A DNA stretch of 64,000 nt from CALLPQ01 sp038531745. Its GTDB lineage: Bacteria > Pseudomonadota > Alphaproteobacteria > Caulobacterales > Parvularculaceae. This document shows, piece after piece, positions 1-9,165 of the stretch (position 1 is its first letter; the number at the start of each line of letters is the position of its first letter). The position numbers and the translations under genes were made by a program. The stretch spans positions 1-64,000 of the forward strand of contig JBCBBJ010000003.1 of NCBI GenBank assembly GCA_038531745.1, read 5' to 3'. A model generated the notes under the pieces. The model ran no database searches. It was given only the letters and a program-made list of their open reading frames with translations, and had not been told where the DNA came from.

Positions 1-328
1 ATGCCAATACCATTGGCGATTGAAATCGAGGGCTAACGAGATAAATGAATGTCTAATTTGAAGATCAACCTATCAATCAGTGGAGTTTGAGCATCCTTTT
101 GGCACGAATGAATCCTGGATGACTCAGACTCACTTCCCACCCGGACACTCAAAAACGCCAAAATGGAAACAGTAGGGTTGCCGGATACCGCTCCGATATG
201 TCCGATAAGTTTGATTATCGGACATATTGATTATTGGGCAAATCAGATTAGGTTTTCGGCTTAAACCCTTGGCGAGCCACCAAAATGCCGGTTTCTAGTC
301 GTGGGTAGCCCCTGGTGAGAGTTGACTT
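1..328. other. Non-coding stretch upstream of the integrase
   Basis: No convincing gene is seen in these 328 bases. The stretch is more AT-rich than the rest of the window. It contains the perfect inverted repeat at 196-227 (listed separately) and a short GCCAAT/ATTGGC palindrome at 3-17 that is echoed downstream of the integrase at 1785-1806. A minus-strand open frame of about 48 codons crosses 32-178 but has no start signal and resembles nothing I recognise. This may be the edge of an integrated element, but the left side lies outside the window. Confidence 0.5.
196..227. repeat. Perfect 13-bp inverted repeat with 6-bp centre (dif-like core)
   Basis: The arm ATATGTCCGATAA (196-208) is followed by the 6-base centre GTTTGA and by the exact reverse complement TTATCGGACATAT (215-227). 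The layout ATAA-N6-TTAT is the one found at Xer/dif-type tyrosine recombinase sites, which have arms of about 11 bp and a 6-bp central region. It lies 102 bp upstream of a tyrosine recombinase gene. That it is the recombinase's own crossover site is inference; an operator is the main alternative. Confidence 0.75.
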
Positions 329-1720
329 ATGCCGCCCAAATCCAAGACCGCTACAGCGACTGTTGCCACGGCGGGCCGAAAAACGGCTTCGTCTTTATCG
401 CTGCGAAGCGCTTCGGCGCGTATGTCTTTGGGCGGCAACGCTGACCAGTCAATGGACGCCAACGACTGTGCGCCGATGCCGATCCTCGATGCTTCTGGCA
501 CCATGGAAAATCCCTATCGCTATCCGGCGTCAGAAGCAGCCACGGCGTTTGAGGTGTCGGCGTTCTTTCAAAACGAACCGCCCATCAATGGCGCATCACG
601 CGATTATGAATATGCGCTCAAGTTTCTCTATACCTATGTGGGTAGCAGCGCCACGGTGAATGCCTATCGGCGCGAACTTGAACGCTTGTTGCAGTGGGCT
701 TGGCGCATTGAGCGGATTGCTGTTATTGGACTGGCGCGTGAGCAGATTGAAGACTTTGTCCGCTTCACGCTCAATCCACCGTCAGCCTGGATTGGCACCA
801 AAAATGTGGCACGGTTCGTTCGCCGCGATGGGCAGACACTACCCAATCCGGAATGGCGGCCCTTTGTTGTGTCAAAACGCAAAACCGCGCCCACGGGGGA
901 CGCAAACCCTGTGCCGGTCTATACGCCGTCGCAAGCCAGTTTGCGGGCAACCTTTTCGGTCCTGTCATCTTTTTTTGATTTCCTCACAGAAGAAAAGCTC
1001 GTGGATTATAATCCCGTTGCCATGATCCGGCAGAAGAGTAAGTTCCTGCGTACTGACCATAATACCGCGATTGTGCGGCGGATTACCAATTTACAGTGGG
1101 ATTATGTGATCGAAACTGCGCGTCAGACCGCCAAGGCTGATCCGGCGCACGAGCGAACCGTGTTTATCATGAATTGCCTTTATGGGATGTATCTGCGGAT
1201 ATCGGAACTGGTCGCCGATGAGCGCAGTGTCCCGATGATGGGTGATTTTCGGCGGGACCAGGATGGCCATTGGTGGTTTCATGTCACGGGTAAAGGCAAT
1301 AAAGACCGTACCATCGTTGTGTCCGATGCCATGCTGTTGGCCCTCCAACATTATCGCCATACACTGGGTCTAAGCCCCCTTCCCGCAATTGGTGAAATGA
1401 TCCCTTTACTGAGTAAAAATAAAGGGCATGGTCCAATCACCTCGACCCGCCAGGTGCGCCGCATTGTGCAGGACTGTTTTGACAGTGCGTATGCCCGCAT
1501 GAAAGCCGATGGCATGGAAGAAGATGCCCAGGATCTGCGCGCCGCCACCGTCCATTGGTTACGTCACACGGGTATTTCTGAAGACGTAAAAATCAGGCCG
1601 CGAGAGCATGTGCGCGATGATGCCGGCCACGCCACCATGGCAACCACAGACCGGTATATTGAAAGCGACCGGCGCGAACGGCACCGCTCTGGCCGCAAAA
1701 AGCCGATGGGTGATCTGTAG
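329..1720 (+). CDS. Tyrosine recombinase / site-specific integrase
   Basis: A 463-residue phage-integrase-family protein that should catalyse strand exchange through a covalent phosphotyrosine. The core-binding (SAM-like) domain spans about residues 85-235 and the catalytic domain about 250-455. The active-site set is visible: R290 in LRISEL, K322 in GKGNKDR, H409 and R412 in HWLRHT, H434 in DAGHATMATT and nucleophile Y442 in DRYIES. The N-terminal 60 residues are low-complexity and poorly conserved, so the start is uncertain; ATG 329 is preceded by a weak GGTGAGAG. No excisionase or other mobility gene accompanies it, so it is either a solitary integrase or the edge of an element whose rest lies to the left. 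Confidence 0.9.
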   Translation: MPPKSKTATATVATAGRKTASSLSLRSASARMSLGGNADQSMDANDCAPMPILDASGTMENPYRYPASEAATAFEVSAFFQNEPPINGASRDYEYALKFLYTYVGSSATVNAYRRELERLLQWAWRIERIAVIGLAREQIEDFVRFTLNPPSAWIGTKNVARFVRRDGQTLPNPEWRPFVVSKRKTAPTGDANPVPVYTPSQASLRATFSVLSSFFDFLTEEKLVDYNPVAMIRQKSKFLRTDHNTAIVRRITNLQWDYVIETARQTAKADPAHERTVFIMNCLYGMYLRISELVADERSVPMMGDFRRDQDGHWWFHVTGKGNKDRTIVVSDAMLLALQHYRHTLGLSPLPAIGEMIPLLSKNKGHGPITSTRQVRRIVQDCFDSAYARMKADGMEEDAQDLRAATVHWLRHTGISEDVKIRPREHVRDDAGHATMATTDRYIESDRRERHRSGRKKPMGDL

Positions 1721-1868
1721 CGGATTGCGGGCAGATCCTACGCACTGCTAAGGTGTAGGGCTCTTCGCGCCGCTCCCCATCACTGCCAATGCCGCTTGCC
1801 ATTGGCGCGGCAACTGCGCACCGTTCGGTCATCGATTTTTTCCAACCTTGGGAAAGGATGCGCCATCC

Positions 1869-3260
1869 ATGTCAGACCAATCGGCCGCGTCTATCGGCGA
1901 CGATTCCGCCGCAATTGTTCAACCCTCCAAAGGGTATCAATATCTGGTCCTGTTTCTGCTGACCGGCGTTTATACTTTTAATTTTCTTGACCGCCAGATC
2001 ATGGGCATTCTTGCGCCCGCCATAAAGGGCGAATTCGGGCTCAGCGATACACAGCTTGGTTTGTTGTCGGGTATTGCGTTTGCCATTCTTTATACCACCC
2101 TTGGTATCCCCATTGCGCGATTGGCCGACCGACATAACCGCGTGACAATTATCGCGCTGTCGCTTGCGGTTTGGTCGGGGTTCACCGCCCTATGTGGTAT
2201 AGCGCAGAATTTTTCGCAACTGATCCTTGCACGGATTGGCGTTGGTATTGGGGAGGCTGGGGGTACGCCCCCCGCCCACGCCCTTATCTCTGACTATTTC
2301 CCGAAAGAGGCCCGCGCCGGGGCGTTAGCGATATACTCCATGGGCATTCCCATTGGCATAACAATTGCGTATCTGGGCGGCGGCTGGATTGTGCAAAACT
2401 TTGATTGGCGTACCGCGTTTCTTGGCTTGGGTATTCCGGGTGTTCTTCTGGCCATCATACTCCGTTTGGTTGTTCGTGAGCCCGAACGCGGACTTATTGA
2501 CCGCATTGCGGCGGCAAAAAGCGGCCAACCGATCCCCCCAATGACGAAATTGCCAGACGGGCCGCTGTTCAATGTTGGCGATTTATGGCGCGCGGCGCGC
2601 CAGCTTTTGCGAATTCCCACCTATGCCAATATGTTGACGGCCCAAACGGCGGTTTCCTTTGCGTCTTATGCCACAAGTGCATTCACGGTATTATTTTTCC
2701 TTCGAAGCCATCCGGACTTTGACAAACTTGCCGTGTATGGTTGGCTCGGCATTATCAATGGTACGGCCTATGTGGCCGGCGTTTTTGCTGGCGGGCGGTT
2801 TGTCGATCGGTTTGCCGCTCGTGATAAAACAGCGTACGGATCAATTCCTGCGCTGGCGATGGTCCTCTATATTCCTTTTTTTATCGGCGCCATCTGGGTG
2901 GGTAGTCCTGTCTGGTGTCTTATTTTGTTGTGGCCGGTACACTTTTTGGTGGGCATTCATTTAGGCCCCGGCTTTGCGCTTGCCCAAACCCTTGCGCCGG
3001 TCAATATGCGTGCGCTGTCAACGGCGGTTTACTTCTTCATTCTAAATCTTATCGCTCTCGGTTTAGGACCGTCCGTCACCGGTTTCCTCAGCGATCTTTT
3101 TGCTGGCATGGCCGGTGTTTCAGCGGAGCGTGGTTTGCGCCTTGCCATGACCGCGACACTGGTCCCGGTTATTATCGGCATTTTTGCATTCTGGCGTGTG
3201 ACCAAAACCGTTGATCACGATTGGAAAAGCGCGGTCGCGACCACATCAAAAGGCGATTGA
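1869..3260 (+). CDS. MFS transporter, spinster-like
   Basis: A 463-residue inner-membrane major facilitator with about 12 hydrophobic segments. The motif region FNFLDRQIMG at the start of helix 1 and the loop RLADRHNR (motif A-like, between helices 2 and 3) are typical of the spinster/hexuronate-like MFS branch, which is abundant in alphaproteobacteria; the substrate cannot be read from sequence. ATG 1869 is preferred over an upstream in-frame TTG (1848), because GGAAAGG at 1851-1857 sits 11 bases before it. It converges with the broken oxidoreductase behind it. No regulator is adjacent. Confidence 0.9.
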   Translation: MSDQSAASIGDDSAAIVQPSKGYQYLVLFLLTGVYTFNFLDRQIMGILAPAIKGEFGLSDTQLGLLSGIAFAILYTTLGIPIARLADRHNRVTIIALSLAVWSGFTALCGIAQNFSQLILARIGVGIGEAGGTPPAHALISDYFPKEARAGALAIYSMGIPIGITIAYLGGGWIVQNFDWRTAFLGLGIPGVLLAIILRLVVREPERGLIDRIAAAKSGQPIPPMTKLPDGPLFNVGDLWRAARQLLRIPTYANMLTAQTAVSFASYATSAFTVLFFLRSHPDFDKLAVYGWLGIINGTAYVAGVFAGGRFVDRFAARDKTAYGSIPALAMVLYIPFFIGAIWVGSPVWCLILLWPVHFLVGIHLGPGFALAQTLAPVNMRALSTAVYFFILNLIALGLGPSVTGFLSDLFAGMAGVSAERGLRLAMTATLVPVIIGIFAFWRVTKTVDHDWKSAVATTSKGD

Positions 3261-3304
3261 GCTGAGCGGCAATATCGCGACGGCATGCTTGTCACGCCTC
3301 TCGG

Positions 3305-4549
3305 TTAATAGCGACGCACAGAGGCAAATGTGCGGTCTGGACGATAATGTTCGAGACCTTGTGCGATTTGACCGCTGAGCACTTCCTTTGCCGCAAGGGC
3401 GCCAACGATTGGTGCCAAAGAAATCCCGCTATGCATGATCGCCAGATAAGCCGCCGGGTTCGTTGGGCTACGTCCTATGACCGGGTGGTCGTCAATGGGC
3501 CGCGGCCGCCAGCCGATAATGACGTCTTCGATTTCTGCTGAGTTCATACCGGGTACGAATGTTTCTGCAGTGCTGATCAGGCGGCTTGCATGCTTTAGGG
3601 CCAGATCGTCAGTGGGAAAGCGTGTGGGGCGCCCGGCTAAGCGGGCCATATGGGCTTGCGTTTTCGGGGGGCCATCTTGTTCCCCCAGCACGATACGCCC
3701 ATCGCCTCGCTGGTGGATATGCACACCCGGCGCGACAATGATGCGATTTATCGTCGGGGCCATGGGTTTGGTAATGGCGATCACGCCAGGCGTTGTGCGT
3801 TGGGGGATATGAATGCCGGCCAAGGCTTGCGTCGCATTGGGATCGGCCCCCGTGGCGAGCACATACCCATCCACTGTTATTGGGCCGAAATCGGTTGCGA
3901 GCTCAGCCACGCCGTCGCGCACCATGGTGACACCGTGTACAGCGCAATTCTCGTTGATGACAGCGCCAAGACTACCGGCAGCAGCGGCCAGCGCTTTAGT
4001 GGCTAATACAGGGTCTACTGCGCCGTCATTGGGAGAATAGGCAACCCGGCGCGTATCGCCGATATCGACATTGGGCTCCAGGCTTGCAAGCGTGTCGGCG
4101 TCAATCATTTGCGCCGGCTCCCCACAGGCCACTTGTTCGGCGATTTGTTTCGCCAAACGTTCCTGGCGTTCCGTGGCGGTAAACCATTCAACTGAGCCGC
4201 CCCATCGGACGGGGATATTCAACGCCGATTGCAGACGGTGCCAGCCCGTTAGCCCTGCCTGATTGAAGGCGTGATAATATCGTGGCTGCTTTGCCCAGGT
4301 GGCATTGATCCATGCAAACGTGCCGTGGCTCGCGCGCCCCGCCAAACGACCACGTTCCAACAGGGTGACCCGCGCACCCGCTTACGCCAGATGATAGGCA
4401 ATTGAGGTCCCGATAATGCCACCACCAATCACGCCGATATGCTTGCGGTGTTCTGAGCGCTCGGGCGCACAGGCGCCAAGTGATGACGCGGCCAGGGCAA
4501 GCTTTAGGAAAACGCGCCGATCCGGAATATCTCCTTCATGGGCAATCAT
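3305..4549 (-). pseudogene. FAD-dependent oxidoreductase (DAO family), interrupted by in-frame TAA
   Basis: The reading frame encodes a DadA/glycine-oxidase-like flavoprotein of about 414 residues, but codon 56 is TAA (4384-4382). The stop falls just after the FAD-binding glycine motif GVIGGGIIGTSIAYHLA; the same frame then resumes directly with AGARVTLLERGRLA, which completes the Rossmann fold. The true start is the ATG at 4549, with GGAGGA six bases upstream. Residues 8-30 form a Tat-like signal (DRRVFLKLALAASSLG) ending at a possible lipobox Cys, so the intact enzyme would be exported. One base change (from AAA, CAA or GAA) would explain the defect. A sequencing error or a recent nonsense mutation are both possible; the rest of the frame is undamaged. 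Confidence 0.85.
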
Positions 4550-4697
4550 GGCGTTCCTCCAGTGGGCAATTTCGCAATTCATCCTTCAGTTAATCACAGC
4601 GTGAGTGGCACGGCAAAACGGATTTACGTGCGAACTGCTAAACCAACGTCGCGCATGTCGATCTGGCCATCGCAGTAAAACTTTGGCATGGGAACCC

Positions 4698-5966
4698 ATG
4701 GATGTTCCCCACACGCCCGCCGATCCCCCGGCATCATTGCCAGCGTCGCAGACCGATCCGGCAACCCGCAAAGATCGCCGCACCGCTTTTGCAATCTTGA
4801 TGTTGGCGACCTTGTGTCTGGGCCTGGGTCAAACCATTCTCTTTGCCATTTTGCCGCCCCTCGCCCGTCGTCTCGGTATGGCGGATATTGAGGTGGGGTT
4901 GGTTTTCACACTGTCTGCATTTTTCTGGGTACTGATGAGCCCGGTGTGGGGGCGACGCAGTGACCAAATTGGCCGTAAACCGGTAATCCTTTTAGGGGTT
5001 GGGGTGTTTGCAATCGCACTGAGCGCGCTTGGCTTGGCGTTGCATGCCGGGCTGAACGCGTGGGTGCCGGCGGGAGCGTTAGTTTTTCTGCTGGCGGGTA
5101 TCCGCGCTTTTCACGGGTTGTTTTCGTCGGCTGCGCCCGCCGCGTCACAGGCCTATATTGCCGACCGTACGGGCGCGCAGGACAGAACCGCCGCGCTTGC
5201 CGGTCTTGGCGCGGCCTTTGGTATTGGCTCGACGCTCGGCCCTGGTATTGGCGGTGCCACGGTGCAGTTTGGCCCCGTGGTGCCGCTTTTTGCGGTATCC
5301 GCCATCGCCGCAGCCGCTTTTGTCGCCATTGCCGTCTTTCTGCCCGAGCAATCGCGACCCAAACAGCGCACAGCCCGTGGTGCGCTAAAAATGACCGATG
5401 CCCGCGTACGCCATGTGCTGATTTATGGCGTCGTCAGCGGCGCCTTAATGGTGATCCCAATCCAGCTCACGGGCTTTTATCTGCTCGACGTGTTGGCGCT
5501 GGATGAGACAACGGCGTCGCAATATCTGGGCGTGGTTTTCATGGTCAATTCCCTTGCGGCCTTGTTTGGCCAATTGGTGATTATTGGCCGCTTCCGCCCC
5601 TCCCCGCGTCTATTGTTGATCATAGCGCCGCCTGTCTTGATGATCGGTCATCTGATTATTGCCGTTGGAAATGATTTTGGCACCATCGCTTTCGGTATGC
5701 TGATCAATGGCCTTGGCACCGGGATGATCAGGCCCGGTTATAACGCGGCAATCTCTCTGCAAGTCTCACCAGAGGAACAGGGGGCGGCAGCGGGCCTTGC
5801 CAACGCGGCCTGGACCACGGGGCATATCTTTACCCCGGCCTTGGCATTTTCTCTTTATGCGATTGGAATTCGTACGCCTTTTTTGGTTGCGGCTGGCCTG
5901 GCGGTTGCGCTGATGGTGTTTGCGGTGCGGTTTATCCGTTTATCACCGGCCGAAGGGGCTGATTGA
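4698..5966 (+). CDS. MFS transporter, TetA/drug-efflux-like
   Basis: A 422-residue, 12-helix inner-membrane transporter. The loop between helices 2 and 3 reads GRRSDQIGRKPV, a good match to MFS motif A (GxLaDrxGrkxxl), and the N-half carries the PGIGG element seen in drug:H+ antiporters of the DHA1 group. The substrate is unknown. The frame is open upstream to 4605, but the ATG at 4698 (MDVPHTPADPP) is chosen because the earlier codons are not membrane-protein-like; no clear Shine-Dalgarno decides it. It is divergent from the broken oxidoreductase and followed after 65 bases by a ParA-type gene on the same strand. Confidence 0.87.
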   Translation: MDVPHTPADPPASLPASQTDPATRKDRRTAFAILMLATLCLGLGQTILFAILPPLARRLGMADIEVGLVFTLSAFFWVLMSPVWGRRSDQIGRKPVILLGVGVFAIALSALGLALHAGLNAWVPAGALVFLLAGIRAFHGLFSSAAPAASQAYIADRTGAQDRTAALAGLGAAFGIGSTLGPGIGGATVQFGPVVPLFAVSAIAAAAFVAIAVFLPEQSRPKQRTARGALKMTDARVRHVLIYGVVSGALMVIPIQLTGFYLLDVLALDETTASQYLGVVFMVNSLAALFGQLVIIGRFRPSPRLLLIIAPPVLMIGHLIIAVGNDFGTIAFGMLINGLGTGMIRPGYNAAISLQVSPEEQGAAAGLANAAWTTGHIFTPALAFSLYAIGIRTPFLVAAGLAVALMVFAVRFIRLSPAEGAD

Positions 5967-6031
5967 TTTCTCGTCGCCCGTGGAAAAGAATCGGAGCAAT
6001 TTTCCATTGGCAATTGATTGGAGGGGTTTCA

Positions 6032-6700
6032 GTGACGCGCATTATTACGGTGGCGCAGCGCAAGGGAGGCGCAGGCAAAACAACATTAGTGTGCCAATTG
6101 CTTACTGCATTGATGGCGAGCGGGCGGCGCGTGGCGGCGATCGATGCCGATGATCAGGCAAGTCTTAGCCATTGGGTGAGTGTGCGCGAACGCCGGTTGC
6201 CGGGGCTTGATTTTCCCCTGGAACAGGCAACGAGCTATGGCATTGCATCGAGTGTGCGCCGACTGCGCCGGGCCCAGACACCGCCGGACTTTATTTTTAT
6301 TGATACCCCGCCCCTGCTCGATCGGTCTTTAAGCCGGGCTGTCGGGGCTGCGGACCTCGTTATCGTGCCCTTGCAGTTATCACCGCTCGATCTTGATGCC
6401 ACCATGCCTACGGCGCGGGTTATTGGCGAGGCGGAAAAACCGGTGCTATTTGTGGTTAACCGTGCCCCCGCCCGGGCCAGGGTGGCGGATATGATCCGCA
6501 CTCAATTGCGCCAGAGCCAATTGCCAATGGCGCGCGCCGAACTGGGCAATCGTGCTGCCTTTGCCGAAAGCCTCGCCAGTGGCCAAGGTGTTGTGGAGAC
6601 CGCAAAGCGTAGTCTTGCCGCCGACGAGATCACGGCTCTTGCCCGAGAAGTGAGCCGCCGTGCTGGCGCGGGGACGCGCAGATCTGACCGCGCGGCTTGA
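6032..6700 (+). CDS. ParA/VirC1-family P-loop ATPase
   Basis: A 222-residue SIMIBI-class ATPase. The deviant Walker A motif KGGAGKTT follows the first beta strand (RIITVAQRKGGAGKTT), the A' motif is IDADDQASLSHW, and the Walker B region is FIFIDTPPLLD. It resembles VirC1-like and MipZ/ParA-like proteins that position DNA or protein cargo on the nucleoid or membrane. No ParB or parS site is adjacent, so chromosome or plasmid partition is unlikely and the cargo is unknown. GTG 6032 is chosen as start because GGAGGGG (6020-6026) precedes it; the frame is open further upstream. A small gene follows after 64 bases and may be co-transcribed. Confidence 0.85.
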   Translation: MTRIITVAQRKGGAGKTTLVCQLLTALMASGRRVAAIDADDQASLSHWVSVRERRLPGLDFPLEQATSYGIASSVRRLRRAQTPPDFIFIDTPPLLDRSLSRAVGAADLVIVPLQLSPLDLDATMPTARVIGEAEKPVLFVVNRAPARARVADMIRTQLRQSQLPMARAELGNRAAFAESLASGQGVVETAKRSLAADEITALAREVSRRAGAGTRRSDRAA

Positions 6701-6764
6701 CGGGTTTGAAGCGCGTTTGATCCACCCCTGCGACAAAAACGTAACATTGGTCGGAGGTGATCTG

Positions 6765-6962
6765 ATGGATAAAGACACGATATATTTGCTTGAAACATTT
6801 GCTGCGCAAATGTCAGGCGGCATGGAAGGCAAATCCGGGCGCGAATGCGCGCAGGCACAAGGCTGGCTCGACGCCGATGGCAATGTGACACCGGAGGGCC
6901 GCGAAGCCGCGAAAGCCTTCGGTGATCAGGATAAAACCCGCTCTGCCTTCCGCGTGGGTTGA
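6765..6962 (+). CDS. Small hypothetical protein, 65 residues
   Basis: An ATG at 6765 is preceded by the very good Shine-Dalgarno GGAGGTGA (6753-6760), which makes this a convincing small gene. The product is hydrophilic and acidic, without signal peptide or membrane segment. Its middle (QGWLDADGNVTPEGREAAKA) reads like the short helix-turn-helix-like tail found in many small alphaproteobacterial proteins, but I do not recognise a family. It lies 64 bases after the ParA-type ATPase on the same strand and could be its partner. That link rests on position only. Confidence 0.75.
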   Translation: MDKDTIYLLETFAAQMSGGMEGKSGRECAQAQGWLDADGNVTPEGREAAKAFGDQDKTRSAFRVG

Positions 6963-7109
6963 TACTATTTACCATTTTTTAACCCTGACAGTATGCTGAC
7001 TATTCTATCGGATTAAAGGTTGGTTAGCCCCCGCCTGCTACGCCTGTCCTCTTGGTGAGGCCAGCAACGATAGGGCGATAAGCTTTTTGGTGGTCTTCTC
7101 GCAATTGGG

Positions 7110-7964
7110 ATGATCATGATGTCTGAAGCGCTAACCCGGCTTGTTAATTTTGGTGCTCATTACGCTCTATTCTTTGTTATTTTTACCGTCCTCGCCTTTC
7201 TGGCGCGCGGGGTAGAGGTTTTTCGCTGGCGCCCGAAACTTGCCCATTCAGCGGCAACCAATCTTGCCTTTGTGGGTTTTAATACCGGCGCAGCGGTCAT
7301 TGTTTACTATCTCGTTCTACCGGTTTCATCTTTATACGACGCTTTGAACATTCCCCATTTACCCACCGCCCTATGGACGGGCGTGCCCTTGCCCATTGCG
7401 GGGCTGATTGTGCTTCTCGTTTATGATTTCAATCTTTATTGGGTGCACCGATATCTGCACGAAAGTTGGATCTGGCCCATCCATGCGGTTCATCACTCCG
7501 ATACGCAATTGCATTTTCTATCCTGGTCACGAGCCCATTTTCTGGAAACAGCCGTGCTGAGCGCAAGCCTATTGGTGATGGGCAGCTGGCTTGGCCTGAA
7601 AGTTCATGAGATTTTCATGCTCGGCTATATAAAGGCCGTACACCAATATTACGTCCACGCGAATTTGGATTGGGGGCATGGGCCGTTGCGCCATGTTATT
7701 GCATCCCCGCGTTTTCATCGCTGGCACCACGCCGATGTGGAGGCCGCCTATGACAAAAATTTTGCGTCGATCTTTCCATTCTACGATATCGCGTTTGGCA
7801 CCTATTATTGCCCCGGCCCGGCTAAAGATGTGCCCACCGGCTTTCAGAATAATCCCGGCGACCATGTGGTGCCGCTGATTGCTTTTCCGTTTAAGGAATG
7901 GGCGCGCATGCTGAAAATGCGGTTTGGTAACCAACCAGCAAAAAGCCATATCGCAGCGGAATAG
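7110..7964 (+). CDS. Sterol desaturase / fatty acid hydroxylase family protein
   Basis: A di-iron membrane oxygenase of the FA_hydroxylase superfamily, 284 residues with four or five hydrophobic segments. The three histidine clusters that bind the two irons are visible: HRYLH near residue 113, HAVHH near 127 and HRWHH near 207. Members hydroxylate or desaturate lipids such as sterols, carotenoids and sphingolipids; the substrate here is unknown. In-frame ATGs at 7110, 7116 and 7119 compete, and TTGGGA directly before 7110 suits 7116 or 7119 better. It converges with the flavoprotein-cyclase pair, so a role in polycyclic or isoprenoid lipids is suggestive but unproven. Confidence 0.88.
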   Translation: MIMMSEALTRLVNFGAHYALFFVIFTVLAFLARGVEVFRWRPKLAHSAATNLAFVGFNTGAAVIVYYLVLPVSSLYDALNIPHLPTALWTGVPLPIAGLIVLLVYDFNLYWVHRYLHESWIWPIHAVHHSDTQLHFLSWSRAHFLETAVLSASLLVMGSWLGLKVHEIFMLGYIKAVHQYYVHANLDWGHGPLRHVIASPRFHRWHHADVEAAYDKNFASIFPFYDIAFGTYYCPGPAKDVPTGFQNNPGDHVVPLIAFPFKEWARMLKMRFGNQPAKSHIAAE

Positions 7965-7980
7965 ACCCTTACGCTACTCA

Positions 7981-9165
7981 TCAGATGCCCATAGCCGCAG
8001 CATGGGCGCTCGCCCACGCCCATTGAAAATTATAGCCGCCGAGCCAGCCGGTCACATCAACGACTTCGCCAATAAAATGGAGACCGGGGACGCTTTTTGC
8101 CTCCATGGTTCGGGAGTTGAGTGCGCGTGTATCGACGCCGCCAAGGGTCACTTCTGCGGTGCGATACCCCTCCGTACCCGCCGGATAGAGCTGCCAATCG
8201 TGAAACCGCTGTGCCAGCGCGTGGAGGCCTTTATTGCCAGTTTCAGCAAGGCTCTTCCACCCGTCAGAGCCGTTAAGATGTTGGCTGACGAGCCGTTTTG
8301 GCAGGTGCTGCACAAGCACTTTGTCGGCTGTTTGCCGGCCATTATGCTGACGCGCGCCGCTTAATTCGGACGCCAGATCCACTGATGGCAAGAGATTGAC
8401 GGAGAGGGCATCGCCCCGTTGCCAGTAGTTAGAAATCTGCAAAATGCTTGGCCCACTTAAACCCCGGTGGGTAAAGAGCAGCCCTTCGTGAAACATTGTC
8501 CGACCACAGGATATTTCCGCGTCCACGCTCACACCGGCCAGCGATTTCGCAGCCTCTAATATCATCCCATCAAAGGTCAGCGGCACAAGGCCTGCCCGCG
8601 TTTCCACCACCTCAAGACCGAATTGGCGGGCCAGATCATAACCAAACCCAGTGGCACCAATTTTTGGGATTGAAAGACCGCCCGTGGCAACAACAAGACT
8701 TCTGCATTGATAAGTCCCAGCGCTGGTTTCCACGCGAAAATCGGTCCCCTCCTGGCCTATTTTCTTGATGTTCGTGTCCCCTTGAACGATTGCCCCGCCA
8801 GCGGCGGCAGCTTTCATCAGCATATCAATGATAGCTTGCGCACGCGTGTCACAAAAAAGCTGACCTAGGGTTTTCTCATGCCAGGCAATTCCAGCCGCGT
8901 TGACGCGGTCCAGAAAATCCTGCGGGGTAAAGCGCTTTAACGCTGAGATGCAGAATTTGGGGTTTTGCGAGATGAAATTCGTCGGCTGGGTGTGAATATT
9001 GGTGAAATTACAGCGCCCGCCCCCGGAAATCCGGATTTTTTCACCGAGGCGTTTGGCGTGATCAAGAACCAGCACGCTGTTGCCTAGGCGGGCGGCCTCA
9101 CCCGCACAAAAAAGCCCTGCCGCCCCGGCGCCTAGAATAATGACATCAATTGGGGGTTCGGTCAT
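7981..9165 (-). CDS. BaiN/HI0933-type NAD(P)/FAD-dependent oxidoreductase
   Basis: A 394-residue flavoprotein of the HI0933/BaiN (aminoacetone oxidase-like) family. The FAD-binding motif ILGAGAAGLFCAGEAA is at the N-terminus, the family signature GEKIRISGGGRCNFTN follows, and the C-terminal FAD site is near GLHFIGEVVDVTGWLGGYN. Biochemical roles differ among members, and none is secured for this one. Its ATG overlaps the stop of squalene-hopene cyclase (ATGA, 9162-9165), so the two are translationally coupled. This hints at a shared pathway, perhaps redox modification of a hopanoid, but that is inference. Confidence 0.9.
   Translation of the reverse strand: MTEPPIDVIILGAGAAGLFCAGEAARLGNSVLVLDHAKRLGEKIRISGGGRCNFTNIHTQPTNFISQNPKFCISALKRFTPQDFLDRVNAAGIAWHEKTLGQLFCDTRAQAIIDMLMKAAAAGGAIVQGDTNIKKIGQEGTDFRVETSAGTYQCRSLVVATGGLSIPKIGATGFGYDLARQFGLEVVETRAGLVPLTFDGMILEAAKSLAGVSVDAEISCGRTMFHEGLLFTHRGLSGPSILQISNYWQRGDALSVNLLPSVDLASELSGARQHNGRQTADKVLVQHLPKRLVSQHLNGSDGWKSLAETGNKGLHALAQRFHDWQLYPAGTEGYRTAEVTLGGVDTRALNSRTMEAKSVPGLHFIGEVVDVTGWLGGYNFQWAWASAHAAAMGI

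Noticed and set aside
7013..7027. CtrA-like site TTAA-N7-TTAG before the sterol-desaturase-family gene
   Set aside because: One half-site is imperfect and there is no second site; too weak to list as a feature.
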